From assembly GCA_031213475.1 (NCBI GenBank), contig JARUPZ010000018.1, positions 6,051,680 to 6,115,679 on the forward strand: DNA of 64,000 bases, given 5' to 3'. The notes below the pieces were generated by a model. That model saw only the letters and a list, made by a program, of their open reading frames with translations. It did no database searches and was not told the DNA's origin. Positions 1 to 12,321 of the stretch are shown in pieces; within the stretch, counting starts at the first letter, position 1; every line of letters begins with the position of its first letter. This DNA comes from Nereocystis luetkeana (taxonomy: Eukaryota > Sar > Phaeophyceae > Laminariales > Laminariaceae). A program made the position numbers and the translations under genes.

Positions 1-468
1 CGCTTTTTTTTCTTTTTCTTTTTTGGCGGTCGGTCACAGCTGGTTGTCGAGTTAGATCATTTGTGCGAGGTGAATAACATGTACTCCGCACAAACAAGCG
101 GGAATGATAGTATCACGTAGTGTTCATGGTAAGGCACCCAAGAGGCAGTTACATAGTACTCCCGTTGCTGTCTCTGAAAGTGGCTGCACCGGAAATGAAA
201 TTAACTCATTGAAGCTGTCATCCATATGCAAGTCCGCTTCACAAGCGGTTCTTAGTAAGATGCAGTTCACCCTTCATGCGACTCGCCGGACACCTCACCG
301 CGCTTTGCGCTTGATAGTGCAAGCAATGTCTGCCTGGTCGGTGAAAACCCGACATGCTCCGTGCCGACATCGTAGGAATGCGAGGGTCTATGGTCATACG
401 ATTACGGCCATGCATGAGATCGAGTGCATCCCTGCTTTCGAGTACACCCTCCCCCCTTCCGCCCCCCA
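1..468 (-). repeat. near-full-length copy of the G-tract dispersed repeat
   Basis: Read on the minus strand, this starts with a G-rich tract (complement of about 445-468), runs through the conserved block CATGCATGGCCGTAGTCGTA, and ends in an A-rich tail (the T-rich bases 3-25). It matches the copy at 22696-23129 over its whole length, including the distal part and the A-run, so the two define a repeat unit of about 440-470 bp. The terminal A-run suggests a SINE-like retroposon, but no clear Pol III boxes were seen. A second, partial head lies at 469-565 in the same orientation, with a CAGCAGTAGTAG insertion. Confidence 0.75.
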
Positions 469-732
469 GTCCCCGCATTGTAGGAACGCGAGGGTCTATG
501 GTCACAATACGACTACTACTGCTGCTATATGCATGACATGACACATGTGAGTGCCCCCCCGCTCTCCCCAGTGGTTACCATGAGGCTATTATTAACACTG
601 CCCCATTATTTCTATCGCTTACTACGAGCGTCCTGTACGAGACATTTTGTGAGGGGTTTCTACATGTGTTATACGTACCTGGTAGTAAAGTAGTGCTAGA
701 TTTTGTTTTTTCAGATTTCATACATGATTGTT

Positions 733-885
733 ATAAGGATTACCTTGGGCTGGGTAATCGATCGATCTTTTACCCCTATAGCTCAGTAGGTAACACCTCC
801 ACATTTGACGTCGTACGGGTTCGAACCTCACTTCGAACGTTTCTTTTACAGAAACGCTTGCGCGTGCACACCTAAAAAAAAAAAA
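733..885 (+). repeat. tRNA-derived SINE
   Basis: The sequence contains a tRNA-like A box (TAGCTCAGTAGG at about 780-791) and a B box (GGGTTCGAACC at about 818-828), followed by a short body and an A-run at 873-885. This is the layout of a tRNA-headed SINE. A second copy at 996-1075 repeats the 5' part (GGATTACCTTGGGCTGGGTA and the A box) but loses the B box. The arms do not fold into a convincing functional tRNA. Confidence 0.6.
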
Positions 886-995
886 ACATCTCCCTGGTTC
901 CCCAGGTAAATTTTAACGAAGCGGGTAGGTCAGCGTACGGATGGTATACGGTTCCGACGCCCCAAATACCCCGCCGTTCAGAGGGGGGGAGAGTG

Positions 996-1075
996 TTATA
1001 AGGATTACCTTGGGCTGGGTAATCGATCGGTCTTTTACCCCTATAGCTGAGTAGGTAACACCTTCACACATGATC
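996..1075 (+). repeat. truncated second copy of the tRNA-derived SINE
   Basis: It is nearly identical to 737-800, including the TAGCTGAGTAGGTAACACC segment. It lacks the B box and the A-rich tail, so it is a 3'-truncated copy. Confidence 0.55.
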
Positions 1076-1437
1076 CGCAGGCGGCCGAATTAAAAATATA
1101 TGTCCCGATGATATATTCAATTGTGATCCCGAAGCAACGCGAGGTAAACACACAATGAGAGTGACTCACCCCCCAGGCGACAACCAGCGCGTCGTCAATC
1201 CTTTGTTACTGTATGTAGTATAGGGTGTAAAAAGGGGAGCATTTTTACGCTCGTCTGCGACATCTAAAACTGGAAATAAAAAATGAAAAAACAACACTTG
1301 TTCTATATACATGGCTCGGAACTGCCCCTACTGGCAGCGCTTTTTTTGTCGCTGTGAAACCCCGACATGGCTGACTTTACCTCTCTCCGCTTACGCGCAA
1401 GCCTGCAAGCAGGAACACAACTCTGCCTTGACACAGC

Positions 1438-1872
1438 ATGGCGACCCGACTCGCCTTTGCAGCTGCACATAGAGTGCGAACACCGGTGTTGAGGAATGCG
1501 TCCTCGTTTCACACACCAACACTGTCCCTCGGCCCGAGAGCAGTTGGCTGTCGACGAGCTGCGTTGTTAGCTCGTTCTTCTACGACGTCAACAGCAACCG
1601 TAGACGAGAGGGGTAGCAGCATCCAGCGTCCACCGCCAGCGACCACCTCTCCTCCTCCGCATGCAACACGCCAGCATGAGCCCAGTGCTTTTGCTGCTGC
1701 TGCTGCTGCTGGCAGCTCTTCCCCACTTGACAGCACAACAAAGCAGTCGCCGAGTGCCGAGACTAGCAGCAGCGACAGCAGCAGCAGCAGCAATGGCACC
1801 AGATCAAGCCCAGATCCTACGTCTAATAATACTACTGCTGCTGGCAACCGTACGAGCGAACCCAGGGACATG

Positions 1873-1906
<34 letters not shown>

Positions 1907-4387
1907 GCAGAGGTGGTGAAAACACCACTAGCAACGGTGGGGGCGGGGGCAGTGGTGGCGGACAAGGTGGCCACCGAGGGCCGCTGACGTGGGGAGCGGT
2001 GGGCCTCCTCGGCATCGTCGGGGCATTAGCCATGGGCTACTACCGGATGAAGTGGGACGAGAAGCAGAAGCGCGTGGCTTCGGAAGTGACCTCGACCGGC
2101 AAGCCCGCGCTCGGCGGACCCTTCACCTTGGTCAATATGCACGGTCGGCCCGTGACCGACAAGGACTTCCACGGCAAGTTCGTCCTCCTGTACTTCGGGT
2201 TCTGCCACTGCCCGGACATCTGCCCGTCGGAGTTGGTGAAGGTGGGCGCCATCGCGAAGAAGCTGGAGGGCAAGCTTGGCGCGGGCGTCGTAAAGCCGGT
2301 CTTCGTGTCTGTGGACCCGGACCGTGACAGTTTGGCGCAGCTGAGGCACTACGCGCAGGACTTCCACCCCAGGTGAGGCAAGCAAAGAGAGGCGCCACGA
2401 TTCCGCGTACACGAGCCTCCGCCTCCGGGGCGAGCCGGGGTCTATTGTAACACGGCAGCGCTGATGAAAGGGATTGCAACCCTTGGTGTACATCTGAGGT
2501 CCACCGGTGCAAAACAGCCAGTCGACCCCGGATTGTGCTTTTGCGAGCACCATAACCACTGAGCTAAAAGTCAGCGCTGGCGTTTAGCTTGGTGATTATT
2601 ACCCTTGAACATTTCCTGCGCCAGTGGCGTGTGCTCGTGCTCACGGCGAAGCCGCTTGTCCTGATTTCGCCGTAAGTGTCACCGGGTATTGTGCACCAGG
2701 TACGTTCTTACATGTTGTATGCAGAAGTCAGATTGTGCTTGGCGGCGTCGCTGGCATATGGCACTTGCTTGGTCTTGGAACATGGGACGTTGGTGGTCCT
2801 TGCCCGCTTGGTTGATGAATCGATCACGCAACGGAACCGAGCGCGCGCGACCTGCAGCAGGAGCACGTGTGTCACCTGTACGACTGCAGTTTCCCCTTTT
2901 ACGATACGAGTACGGGTTGGTTGGTGAGCTCTATCAAAACAGGTCAGGCACTGCTGTTTCGCTGTGTGTTTGACGAAAACCTTTTAGCGGGTAAAACGTT
3001 CGCGGACGTCCTCTTGACCTGTCGTCGGTACGTAGGAGTACCTGTTGTGATACGTGTGTTTGTATATCTCATGGCACAAGGGCATTCATGGGGTGCACTT
3101 GCTGAGTTCGGACCAAGCTTGTCGGCGTGTTGGGTTTTTACGCTTTGCATATTATAGTTATACCGGTATACCAGTACTAATATACCAGGTACCTGGTTGG
3201 ACGGGGGGGTTCGTGGGCCACAGACATCTGTAGCCTGACTAGGCACCACCGCACATACTACATGTGTACGTGCCACTGAAACGTGCACCAGCAGCAGCAT
3301 ATCCGGCTCCCTCGTGACTTTTGCACCTGCACCGTCCCTTTCCTCCTGAATCGTGGTTATTCCGGAACAGCATCGAGTATCTAACGGGCACAAAGGACCA
3401 AGTCGCCAAGGCGGCCAAAGCTTACCGCGTTTACTTTTCCAAGACGGAGGAACACGGCGAGGACGAGGATTATATGTTAGACCACTCCATCGTGATCTAC
3501 CTGCTTGCGCCGAACGGGGAATTCTTGGATTTCTTCACGCAACGAGCCACGGTGAGCTTTGAGCTTCGTCCTTGAAGTATGGCGCCTTGAAAGTGCTTGC
3601 GTCTGGAGGATTGCAACAGCAGCATGGACATGAAGTATTGTCGTCCGCTTGATCTTGCAGATCGCGACTTTGTGCGGAAATCTCGCGTGCGCGACTGCTA
3701 TCCCGCGGCTTGCGCTGTGGTTAAGCGTTACATCCCTACGCGGCCAGGCTGCCCAACAGGTACCTTGATAGCACCCGAATCGTGCAAGTGTTACGGAGTG
3801 GCTGTTTTGTGGTAACGTGCGCACTGATGACGTTTCCAAGGAACCTGCTGTGTGGTTGTGGCTATTGATGAGCCGTGAAAACTGATGCCCACGCCGTGCG
3901 GTGCTGTCGTATCCAAGCAGTGATATCCCGCTCCACCCCACCCAACCCATTTTTTTTTCATCTCCGGGGTGTTGGGTAAACGTCAAGGCCTGAGGATGGT
4001 AGTGTTGGTAGACGTTGAGGCCTCAGGTTGGTGGTGTGCTGCTTGATCCTTCTCATGCGTGTTGCCACTCGTCGGCGATGAGCATGCACCTCGACCAGCA
4101 GAACTCACGTTTTGGTACGTGTAGAATGCGTGTCTTTACCCCCTCAGCTTGCAACATTAGTATCTACGAGCACAGTAGATTTGTATACGCGTAACAACAT
4201 CTGACCGTCGGGAAGCTTGGAGCTGTTATGAACTGTGCGAACCTCGCACTCTCCTGGACCGTTGACACCGTTTATATATGCCACCATTGCAACGGGGTTT
4301 GTCTTGCTGTGGTCGCCCGTGCAGATCACCGACTGCGTGGAGAGGACCGTGAAGCAGGTCAAGGAGTTCAAGGCACAAGAGGCGTAG
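1438..4387 (+). CDS. SCO1: SCO1/SenC family mitochondrial copper chaperone, 3 exons
   Basis: Exons 1438-2372, 3371-3551 and 4325-4387 give a protein of about 392 residues. SCO proteins sit in the mitochondrial inner membrane and deliver copper to the CuA site of cytochrome c oxidase subunit 2. The N-terminus is rich in Arg and Ser, lacks acidic residues and looks like a mitochondrial presequence. A long Ser/Gly low-complexity stretch follows (about residues 85-180), then one membrane segment (WGAVGLLGIVGALAMGYY), then the thioredoxin-like domain. The copper ligands are visible: CPDIC in exon 1 and the His of LDHSIV in exon 2. Intron 1 (phase 2) splits a Ser codon and restores FHPS-IEYLTGT, a family hallmark. 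Intron 2 is phase 0. The start is the first ATG of the open frame. The protein is longer than typical SCO1 (about 300 aa), entirely because of the linker. Identification is secure; exact splice sites are very likely. Confidence 0.94.
1872..1911 (+). repeat. AGC microsatellite inside the SCO1 exon
   Basis: An AGC/AGT trinucleotide run encodes consecutive serines in the SCO1 linker. Related GCT/AGC runs at 1687-1717 and 1765-1792 encode poly-Ala and poly-Ser. The tract is in frame and precedes the membrane segment. Confidence 0.8.
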
Positions 4388-5340
4388 CTGATCGGGGCCT
4401 GTAGAACCCGTAGACTCTTCTACTATTAGCAATAGTGATGTCGTGGCGCCTGTGGGGCAAATGCCATTCGCGGGAGGAAGGCCGGGATGCACCAAGCAAA
4501 TTGACATAGCAGTGCGAGAGGGAGCGGCTTATTACATCGCAGTGGTGATCTACCTCTCGTGCATGTCGCGCGATAGTTGACCGAACCCGCGGGGGGGGGA
4601 GGGCGGGGGGTTATTTTTTGGCGCCCGCGAATATCTCCCATTTTTATAGAATCGCCGTCCGCAAGGTGTACTTACAGAATACAAGGCGTTCGGTGTATCG
4701 TCTATCTGTAGTCGGTGGTGAGGCTAACTCTCCTTTTGTGGCATTATTGCCCGCTTCGTGCGTCGGTTCTTGGGGGTGCTGGCGAGGTATTTGAGGTGGC
4801 ACCTAGCGCGCCTTGTCGCTGTGGACACCTCTACAAACACCACTATCTAGTAATGGATGGAGCGAGCACCTACCTGAGGTATGGTGTTGGTCAACACCTA
4901 CACGAGTGTAACTTTATTGCGCCTAACCCCCAGCTTGGAGTGGTGGGACCCAAAGTGTGCCGTTGGTCGGGTCCGCACTGTTTGCTCCCCCGGTTTTCGG
5001 TACTGCCTTGGTTATTAGTACCACTCCAGAGGTTGGTTCTGCAGCGATTATATGACCGCTTTCGCGGAGGTGTGACACTCATATTTTTTTCTGGGCCGAC
5101 ATTGTGCAGAATCCCCGTTCGCCGTTAGCACTGCAGAAATGACCCCAAGCCAAAACAATTCCAAGCGGTTTCTTCCCCCAAAAAGTGGAGGTGCAGTTGA
5201 AAACGGGACAAAAGCGCGATGTGTGTCCCGAAGCAGCCTGATCTAACTGCAAACACGTGGTAGACAGGTGGCTACCTACGGTCCCTCCGTGAACATGCTA
5301 TCAGGGTGCTCGCGATAATCCAACTAGACCAACTCTTATG

Positions 5341-5785
5341 GGAATTATTTTGGGGCTCCAGGAACTGAGTTTTTGGGCCGAAAATACGTTTTTTTATCGG
5401 CGGAATAATCAAGAACACCGGTAAGACTCCTCAAGATGCTCCCCGGAGTTTTCCGAGAGCTTTCATCCGTTTCTCCAGAGTCTCAGTTGGATTTTCGGCG
5501 CCTCAGATCAGTTTTCTCTTGAGGGTCAAAAATAATATTGTCAGAACTGGGGCCAGAAATAATGGATGTTTGAAGAAATACCATGAACGTCCTCAGAACT
5601 GGCAAATGGACGAACAGTCAAACTACGACTCTGGAGAAAGGGAAAACTGCTTAAGAAAGCTCTCGGAAGACTAGGGAGAGCATCCTGAAAGGTCTACCGA
5701 TGTTTTTGACCGTCCCGGCGAGTCAATCGCGGGTTTTCACGGCAAAATAAAACAATTCTTGGAGCCCCTGAAAAATCCCCGCAAC
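5341..5785. mobile_element. imperfect ~440-bp fold-back (MITE-like) element
   Basis: The left end (TTTTGGGGCTCCAGGAACTG) is an imperfect inverted copy of the right end (CAATTCTTGGAGCCCCTGAA). Internal arms also match; for example TTTTCCGAGAGCTTTC on the left has a counterpart in GAAAGCTCTCGGAAGA on the right. No coding capacity is seen and the target duplication is unclear. A decayed MITE or long hairpin is the likely explanation. Confidence 0.5.
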
Positions 5786-6045
5786 AAGTGGTCATAGGTT
5801 GGGTTCATTTTTTTTTTGAAACGAACATGAGAAGCTGATTGGTGAAACCGGTGAATCAGAGGTTGCTCCGCTTGCTAACCAACCCAAAAAGTTACCCAAC
5901 CCAAGACTACTTCAGTTAAAAACGTCGTTTTGGTCACTTTATCTCACATAAGTCTTTTTTCCGTCGGTTAGGATTCCTATTGTATACCAGTTAGGAAACA
6001 GGCTAAGACGCCCAACCCAACCGAAATTCTTGAAAAAACAACCTG

Positions 6046-6104
6046 TTAACTCCTTTTAGAGCTGCAGTCCCGTTTTGGGGGCAAACCAGTCCTAAAAGGG
6101 TTAA
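6046..6104. mobile_element. TTAA-flanked MITE, internally deleted copy
   Basis: It is bounded by TTAA on both sides, with inverted ends CTCCTTTTAGAGCTGCAGTC and TCCTAAAAGGG. It belongs to the ~95-bp family whose best copies are at 12225-12321 and 37890-37986, but the central spacer is missing. Confidence 0.65.
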
Positions 6105-6399
6105 TGAGGGAAGACTTGCCGTGTGGGGTGCAGCAACCTGTAAAGACCGCGCCCACCCATGTTTTGGGGGCAAGGCATGGAACTTTAGTCGGCAACATTA
6201 TAGAGCAGTAGCAAGGGCTATTACACAGTCGAAACGTCACGAAGATTATCGATCGGCGATCAACTGCTCGTTTTCTCATGCCCCCGTCCCCCCGCATAAA
6301 CATGCCTCGCTACCTCCCTCTCTAGAGATTTCCTACATAATGACGACTAAGGCGACGAATATCTTGCACAAATTGGTACCTGGTACGGAACAAGGCCCT

Positions 6400-6475
6400 A
6401 ATGAGCCGGCGTCCTCGGTGGCTGGGTAGGTGGTCCGCGTGCCTACTAAGGTCAATTTCGTGGGTTCAAGTCTCA
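6400..6475 (+). repeat. tRNA-like sequence, probably a SINE head or tRNA pseudogene
   Basis: A tRNA-like D-arm (GGTGGCTGGGTAGG) is followed about 40 bp later by a T-arm (GTGGG TTCAAGT CTCAC), which folds into a 5-bp stem with a 7-nt loop. The acceptor stem pairs only partially and the anticodon arm is not convincing, so a working tRNA gene is not claimed. Confidence 0.4.
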
Positions 6476-7084
6476 CCGAGTGCATACTCGCAAGGACTTT
6501 TTCTTGCATAAAAATAGATTAGCGGAAAGCGCGAAAGTGTGAGTTAGCGGCATTCGATGAAAATCGACGAGCAGTGGGCGTGCTGAACCCTATGCGCGAC
6601 AAAAAAAATGAAGGCACGTACCGGGGGGAGAAGGGACGACACCTGTGACCACGGCTAGTCCAGAAAAAGACCGCTGAGGGTAAAACCTCCTACCAGTTAA
6701 GCTGGAACGTAAAAGTGACGATTAAAAACAAATAAAAATAAAATAGCTTGACGCAATTTTTTCGGAGATATTACGGATTGCCGCAACAGCCACTGGGGGT
6801 CATGTGCGGCTTTGGGTTTCGCTCGCCGCAATTTTGTTTTTCGCAGTATGTGAAAATTAAAGCTTCGAGAAAAAAAAATGTGGTGGGTGTCTTTTTAGCC
6901 AAGGGCGAATGACAATTTTGAGGCACGTTTTTTGTTGTCTTTTCGAGGTTCGGGAGGCGTCCAAACTGACGATTCGTCCTATAGATTTTCGGGCGTATAT
7001 TCACGCACACATATCGCATAAGTTTGTCTCCAGCGCCCCCCTACGCGGGGTGTGGCCTCCGGTGACCCTCTGCAAGTAAATATC

Positions 7085-7200
7085 TGCCTGGTCGGTGAAA
7101 CCCCAACGCGCTCCGTCCCGGGATTGTAGGGGTGCGAGGGCCTATGGTCGTACACACGACTACGGCCATGCATTATATCGAGCACACGCCCCCCCCGCCT
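7085..7200 (-). repeat. G-tract dispersed repeat, head portion
   Basis: On the minus strand it begins with a G tract and CTCGATATAATGCATGG, then CCGTAGTCGTGTG, and continues to the conserved GGTTTCACCGACCAGGCAGA block. It is truncated before the distal half seen in full copies. Confidence 0.65.
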
Positions 7201-7935
7201 GCGCCAGCAACACGCCCTTCGGCGCCTGTTGGAGGGGGCGCAACATGCGTCGGAGCCCTATTTAATGCCCAGGTATATACGGCAGTAATTTCCTAGCCCA
7301 CACAGACATCAAGACGGAGCATCGCACGTACTTATCCTTCGTACACGTCAATGTATATAGCCCCCTCAACTAAAAAAACAGTGACAAGGTGGGAGCTTTT
7401 GTCCTTCTGTGTTTCGTTTGAAACCATGTCGTACGTCTGTGCGCCCCGCCGCCCGACGATGTCCTTGAATATAAGACGAACCTCGTATTTTGTAACCGGT
7501 GCGGTGGAGGCTTTCGCGAAGACGGAAGCGCGTAATCTGTCGCCTTTGCCGATCCGGTCCAAAAACACGTCGCACAACAACTACCAGGCCGCAACAAGAA
7601 CTACCAGGTATATAACCCAGGCATTACTTTCTGCGACGGAAATATGATAGAGAGTCCCAATGCACAGATCGTTTGTAACCATGAACATCAAAAATCGTCA
7701 TTCCAATACGAGCAAAACACTAAACGAACGATTCGCAAACACCAGCTCACCAAAAAAAAATGAAAAAAATAGAAATAAAAACGCGTTGTCACCAAGAATC
7801 AACAACGCACGCAAAAGACCCCAAAACCAAAGCGCAACACACAACATTACATATATACACACGATCTTCTTGCGCAGGACAATGCCGCCGCCGCCACCAC
7901 CCCCGCCGACAGCGCTACAGTAGCAACAACAACGG

Positions 7936-10096
7936 CTACAACCCCAAATCTTCGTGCAGCGCGGACGGCAGCGGCGGCGGCGGCGGCAGAAGGCCCGTCG
8001 CATTCAACTTCGCCACGACCTCAGTGGCACGAGCATCCAACTCCGCGCGCGCCAGCATGAGGGCTTTCGTCGACGCCGGCGGGTTGGCGCGAAGCTCCGC
8101 CAACACCCGCTCGGTCTCGGCCTCCACTAACCGGCGGGTAAGGCCGCCGCCCTCCCCACCGCTACGTCCGCTATTGCTACATTCGCCGGCATCCTCAGCA
8201 GGTGCGTCGTCGCCGTTGCTCTCGGAAGAGGTCGGAATTTTAGCAGCGGCTACTTCCGTCTCGTCCACCGCTGGCCGCTGCCCGTCGGCTGGGCTGCCGG
8301 GGGCGCTGGCAGCCCCGTCCTCCACCTTTCCGCCGGCCGATGCTACCGACAGTCTCTCCACCTGCACGCGCAGCGCCAACACCTCTTCTTCGAGCCGGAT
8401 CTTCTCGTCCTCGAGCTGGTGTCCGCTGTCCGCGTCTTCCCTCGCTAGTTCCGGAGCCAGGCATTCCACTGCTGCTGAGGCTTCTTGGTCTCGAGCTGCT
8501 TGGGCTTCGCGCGCCTCACGGAGTTCCACCTTGTTGAGGGCGACGTGTACCACGAAGAAACGTGAGAGGAAACGAGAGCGAAACGGAGGAGGGGGCGCGG
8601 GGGCGGGGGGAGGGGGGGTATTTATGTCATGCATGGCCGTAGTCGCGTGGCTATAGACCGTCGTATCCTTGCAATGCCAGGGCGGAGAACGTCGGGTTTT
8701 CAGCAACCAGGTAGACAGTAGAATTTGCTTGCACCAAGCGCGGAGCGCCGTGAGGTGTTGGGCGAGTCGACTGAAGGGTGACTTGCATCCTACCAAGAAC
8801 CGCTTGTGGGGCGGACTGGCATGTGGATGACAGCTTCGAATGAATATATTTGTTTTCTGGCGTGGCCACCTCCAGAGAGGGGCAGAAAGAGTGTTGAAGA
8901 GGTAATGTTTTTTTCGACGGACGATGTACTACTGCCGACACCGATGACACAGGACGGGATGCATGGGGACCACTCGCTCGCCACAACACAAGCACTGGAA
9001 AACGCGCGTACTTTCCCATGGCCTGTAAAAATGCGAGCGTCTCCTTCCGCCTTCACGGGTTTCCACCCCTTTCAACGTGGCTAATTTTATCGTTGCCTCT
9101 GCAGCGAGGTGGGCCTGCAGGCCGTAGCGAAAATAGCCACAAAACAATTTGTTTTCACAAGCGGCCAGAATGCATAAGTACTGCTCGACACAAAGCACAC
9201 AAACGCATAACATGAGCATTCCAACCGGAGTATACGCCAACCTAGTGCAGTTCTCATAGGCGGCACCAGCTCTTTGTGTGTGAGCGAGCGTGTGAGCTCT
9301 CCAACAACAACAACTTCCCCCTGGCTGCACAACTCCACGCTTGAAACTTGCTGAACGCACGGGCCCCCAAGCTTCATTTGTTTCCGAAACACACGACGTG
9401 AATTGAAAACTACCAGGTATAGCAGTATCCCTGCCCGCACCGCACCCCACCATGGGCTAGGGCTGCTATTAAAGGCCGTCGTACAAACACGAAAATATGT
9501 CAGCTGAGACCCTCTTCAGACCGAATTACGAGCGACTGCTGAGAGTTTTTTTTGTGTTTTTGTTTCACGGGTTCCGAAAAATTAGGGATCCCTTTCGATT
9601 TGCGTCAAGTTTCCCACGTACGCCGTCCGCTAACGCACACAAGTTGACGGCAGTTGTCTGCTACGCGAGTGACAACTACGGGGGTCCACAGTGAAACATA
9701 GCAATGCGTCGTAATCAGAACCTACGACGGACGGACCCAAAGGCCAGGTATCTCCCTATGCATACACAGCAATACATGGTTATGATTACTACTGCTGCAT
9801 CTTCTCCGGTAGCAGCGACAGCTATACTGTGCCCTAGTATTGCGCTATACATAGAGTGAGGAGTCTCTTGGCGGCTGTCGGCCAAGGGTTAGGCGAGAAC
9901 ATCGTCAGCAGACATGTTATGTTTGCCGCACGCATGCACACGCGCACACGGGACGTCACACCTCCTGTTCCACGGAAGCCACCGCCGCGGCCCGGCTGAA
10001 GCTCATGGTGGCCTTCAACTCCGCCCGCTCGGCGTCGATCCTTTGCTGCAAGACCCCCTGCTGACGCTCCTCGTCCTCCTCGAGGCGGTCCAGCAC
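7936..10096 (-). CDS. coiled-coil protein, last two exons (5' incomplete)
   Basis: Exons 10096-9962 (45 codons) and 8529-7936 (197 codons plus stop) join in phase 0. Each has an AG acceptor, and the first has a GT donor. The product is Glu/Ala/Arg-rich with heptad-like stretches: VLDRLEEDEERQQGVLQQRI in the first exon, KIRLEEEVLALRVQVERL and RRLVEAETERVLAELR in the second. A low-complexity region with Ser, Gly, Asp and Pro separates the last two. It ends with a proline run shortly before the stop. I do not recognise the family; a structural or cytoskeletal role would be a guess. A 14-codon minus-strand exon at 14144-14103, with matching phase and GT-AG borders, could be the preceding exon but is weak. 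The antisense strand is also open here, which is a by-product of GC-rich coding. The intron holds a G-tract repeat just upstream of the second acceptor. Confidence 0.6.
8586..8888 (+). repeat. G-tract dispersed repeat inside the coiled-coil gene intron
   Basis: A G-rich tract (8586-8617) leads into TATTTATGTCATGCATGGCC and the conserved body up to the CAGCTTCGAATGAAT region. Relative to the minus-strand host gene it is reversed, so its G end appears as a C-rich tract about 57 bp upstream of the acceptor at 8529. Confidence 0.75.
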
Positions 10097-12224
10097 CTGC
10101 GAAAGCTGAAGAGAAGCCTTCAAAGGAGCCCGGGCGTTGAACCAAAGAAAAAACGGACCAATCAACGTCGATCACGAGAAAAAAAAGAGAGAATCTCAAC
10201 GCGGGGGTCGGTGCGTGGCATTATGGGACAACAGCAATGTTTCGAATATAGTCCTCCGGCGGACGGGCAAATATAATATATACCAGGTAGCTGGTACCTG
10301 GTATATTTTAATTCTCCGGCGGAATGGTAAGAATGAGCGGACACTGCCGTTTGGGAAAAAAAATACTTGAAATTAGACTTAGATGTTATAAATAGTGTGA
10401 TTACAGTAGAGCAGTCCTGAACGGGTTAAGCTCACCACCCTCGAACATTACAAAATGCGTGTCGAACGCCAATTTCATACGTCGTCTCCGTTGCAACGGC
10501 AGCACTCCCTCGGGTTGCGTGAATGTGTTTGGCGCGACCTGGTCCTGAAGGGGTCAGGTGTGGCGAAGATAGCCACCCGGAGGTCAGCAGTTTTGGTTCG
10601 CCTCTTCTTCGACACTACCGGTTGAAGCACACTGCTGCGCGTATACGAGAAATACAGGGACTACAATGGTTGATTTGGATCTTGATTGGGTCTGATCGGC
10701 TTCGTTGTATTCGTATCGAGCACAGTGGCAGCGACCCTCAACCATGGGTGTCCAGCAAGTGGTGAGCTACCCTCAAAATCAAAGGCCTTTAGGCCTCAAG
10801 GAGCCCTTAAGGAGTCCTTAAGGAGCCCTTAAGGACTGCAATCCCGTTGTGGAGGCGAAGCACTCGGCACTAGAGTCAGATTAAGGCGTCTATACAGTGC
10901 AGCAGCGCCAACAGGTTCATGCTCACCACACCTCCACGTCTGTGTCGTGTGTCACTTTCAACTCGGCTTTTAGTAGAACACAAAACAACGGCATCGACAG
11001 CAGTAGACGAGAGGGACCACTGGGCATTTAGAGCCGCTGCAAACGCCTGCGAGGGTGTTTTTTTACCCCACAAGAGCACCACCCCATGCGTCTTTTGCAG
11101 TTTTGACGCCTTATCTACATCCACGTATCAAAATACTCCCTGTTGTACTCGCACCACTGCTATATACTCGTAATTCCTAAACACTTTACACATCGTACCG
11201 ATCAGATACCCACATCATCGTCTAGCTCTTTCAGGCAAGAAAATTTCCTGCTTAATATATGATACTCGTACCTGGTATGTGGATTGTCGAGATCGTGATT
11301 GCCGTGTGGTATCTCATCTGTGTGCGCACGGCTTTTCTTGCGCACCGGTACACTTTTTCCGGGAGGGATCTACATGATACGGTTCCTGCACAATGCCCTG
11401 GTACCTGTATCTCACTGCGCCAAATAAAACATACGATGCAGGATCTAAATGTCTACATCATGACTTGGTCGATACGTGTCAACAACTAGTATGGGCGTTG
11501 TTCTCGGGCAAATATGTATATTTATATATACATATGGCAGCATTCAACAACATTCAACTTTTTCCAGGCAAAAGGCAGCGCGCAACAGTTCAAGCGGAGA
11601 GGTACGGGTATCTCACTGCATCGAAAACAGGAGCGGAACGCGGGGGTCTCTGAAGTAGGTCGCGAGCATTCGCCAGCCCCCTCTCCCCCCCCCGCCCTCT
11701 CTCTCGGTTCCCGCCACCGCCGGGGCTGCTCCTCGAGAAGCTTTACTGGGAACAGAAAGGCGCCCACGGATACTGATCGAGTTTTCACCCCTTCCTTTCA
11801 ACGGTTCATGCAGCCAAGTCGTCAGACGTCGCTCCTTATTTTAGATAATTCTTTAAAACCCCCTTTTCAAACCGGTCACACGTTTTTTTTGGCACCAACT
11901 ACTTGGAATTAGAAGTGGGGTTTTTGTTTGCAGTGGCAAAAGGGTTTATTTATAGTTTGTATCAACCCCAGAGTGACCAACGGGATACGAGCACGACACC
12001 TACCTCTTTTGTGGCAGGGCTGCATCGCCGCCACGGGCTCTATCTACGCAGTCGACCTTTTTGTTGTTAAGGTTTGAAAGGGAGAGAGGGAGGGGGGAGG
12101 GAGGCGGGGAGGGGGGGGGGCAGGGAAAGCTGCCTCGTACACATTGTCCGGTTGCATAAGAGTGGAAACGAACGCTGCGGAGGACATCGAAGAAAGAAGC
12201 TGAACCCTTATATAGCACGGCACT

Positions 12225-12321
12225 TTAACCCCTTTAGAACCGCAGTCCCGTAATCGGGACAAACTACTTGAAATTTGAGTGGTTTGTCCCCAAAACGGGT
12301 CTGCGGTTCTAAAAGGGTTGA
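12225..12321. mobile_element. ~95-bp MITE flanked by TTAA, good copy
   Basis: The terminal inverted repeats are CCCCTTTAGAACCGCAGTCC and the complement of GGTCTGCGGTTCTAAAAGGG. They surround a short spacer with ACAAACTACTTGAAATTTGA. The left flank is TTAA and the right flank is the one-base variant TTGA. It is too short to code and must depend on a transposase elsewhere. Confidence 0.8.

Larger units (their letters stand above)
546..1437. other. intergenic region upstream of SCO1
   Basis: No gene is recognised. It holds two copies of a tRNA-like SINE, listed separately, and a G tract at 985-993. The last 100 bp before 1438 are presumed 5' UTR and promoter, but no core promoter element could be assigned with confidence. 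Confidence 0.5.
4388..7935. other. gene-poor, repeat-rich spacer
   Basis: No coding sequence is recognised on either strand. The stretch contains an imperfect fold-back at 5341-5785, an internally deleted MITE at 6046-6104, a tRNA-like segment at 6400-6475 and a reverse-oriented copy of the G-tract repeat at 7085-7200. Open frames here lack family resemblance and are not called. Confidence 0.5.

Noticed and set aside
780-850. Functional tRNA gene
   Set aside because: A and B boxes are present, but the acceptor and anticodon stems do not pair and a poly-A tail follows. A SINE is the better reading.
1509-2033. Minus-strand open frame over SCO1
   Set aside because: It is poly-Leu/Pro antisense shadow of the Ser/Gly linker microsatellite.
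7760-8656. Long open frame on the plus strand (about 298 codons)
   Set aside because: It is antisense to the coiled-coil exon 8529-7936. Its protein is Ser/Ala-rich low complexity, as expected from the complement of GC-rich Glu/Ala codons, whereas the minus frame has heptads and a splice structure.
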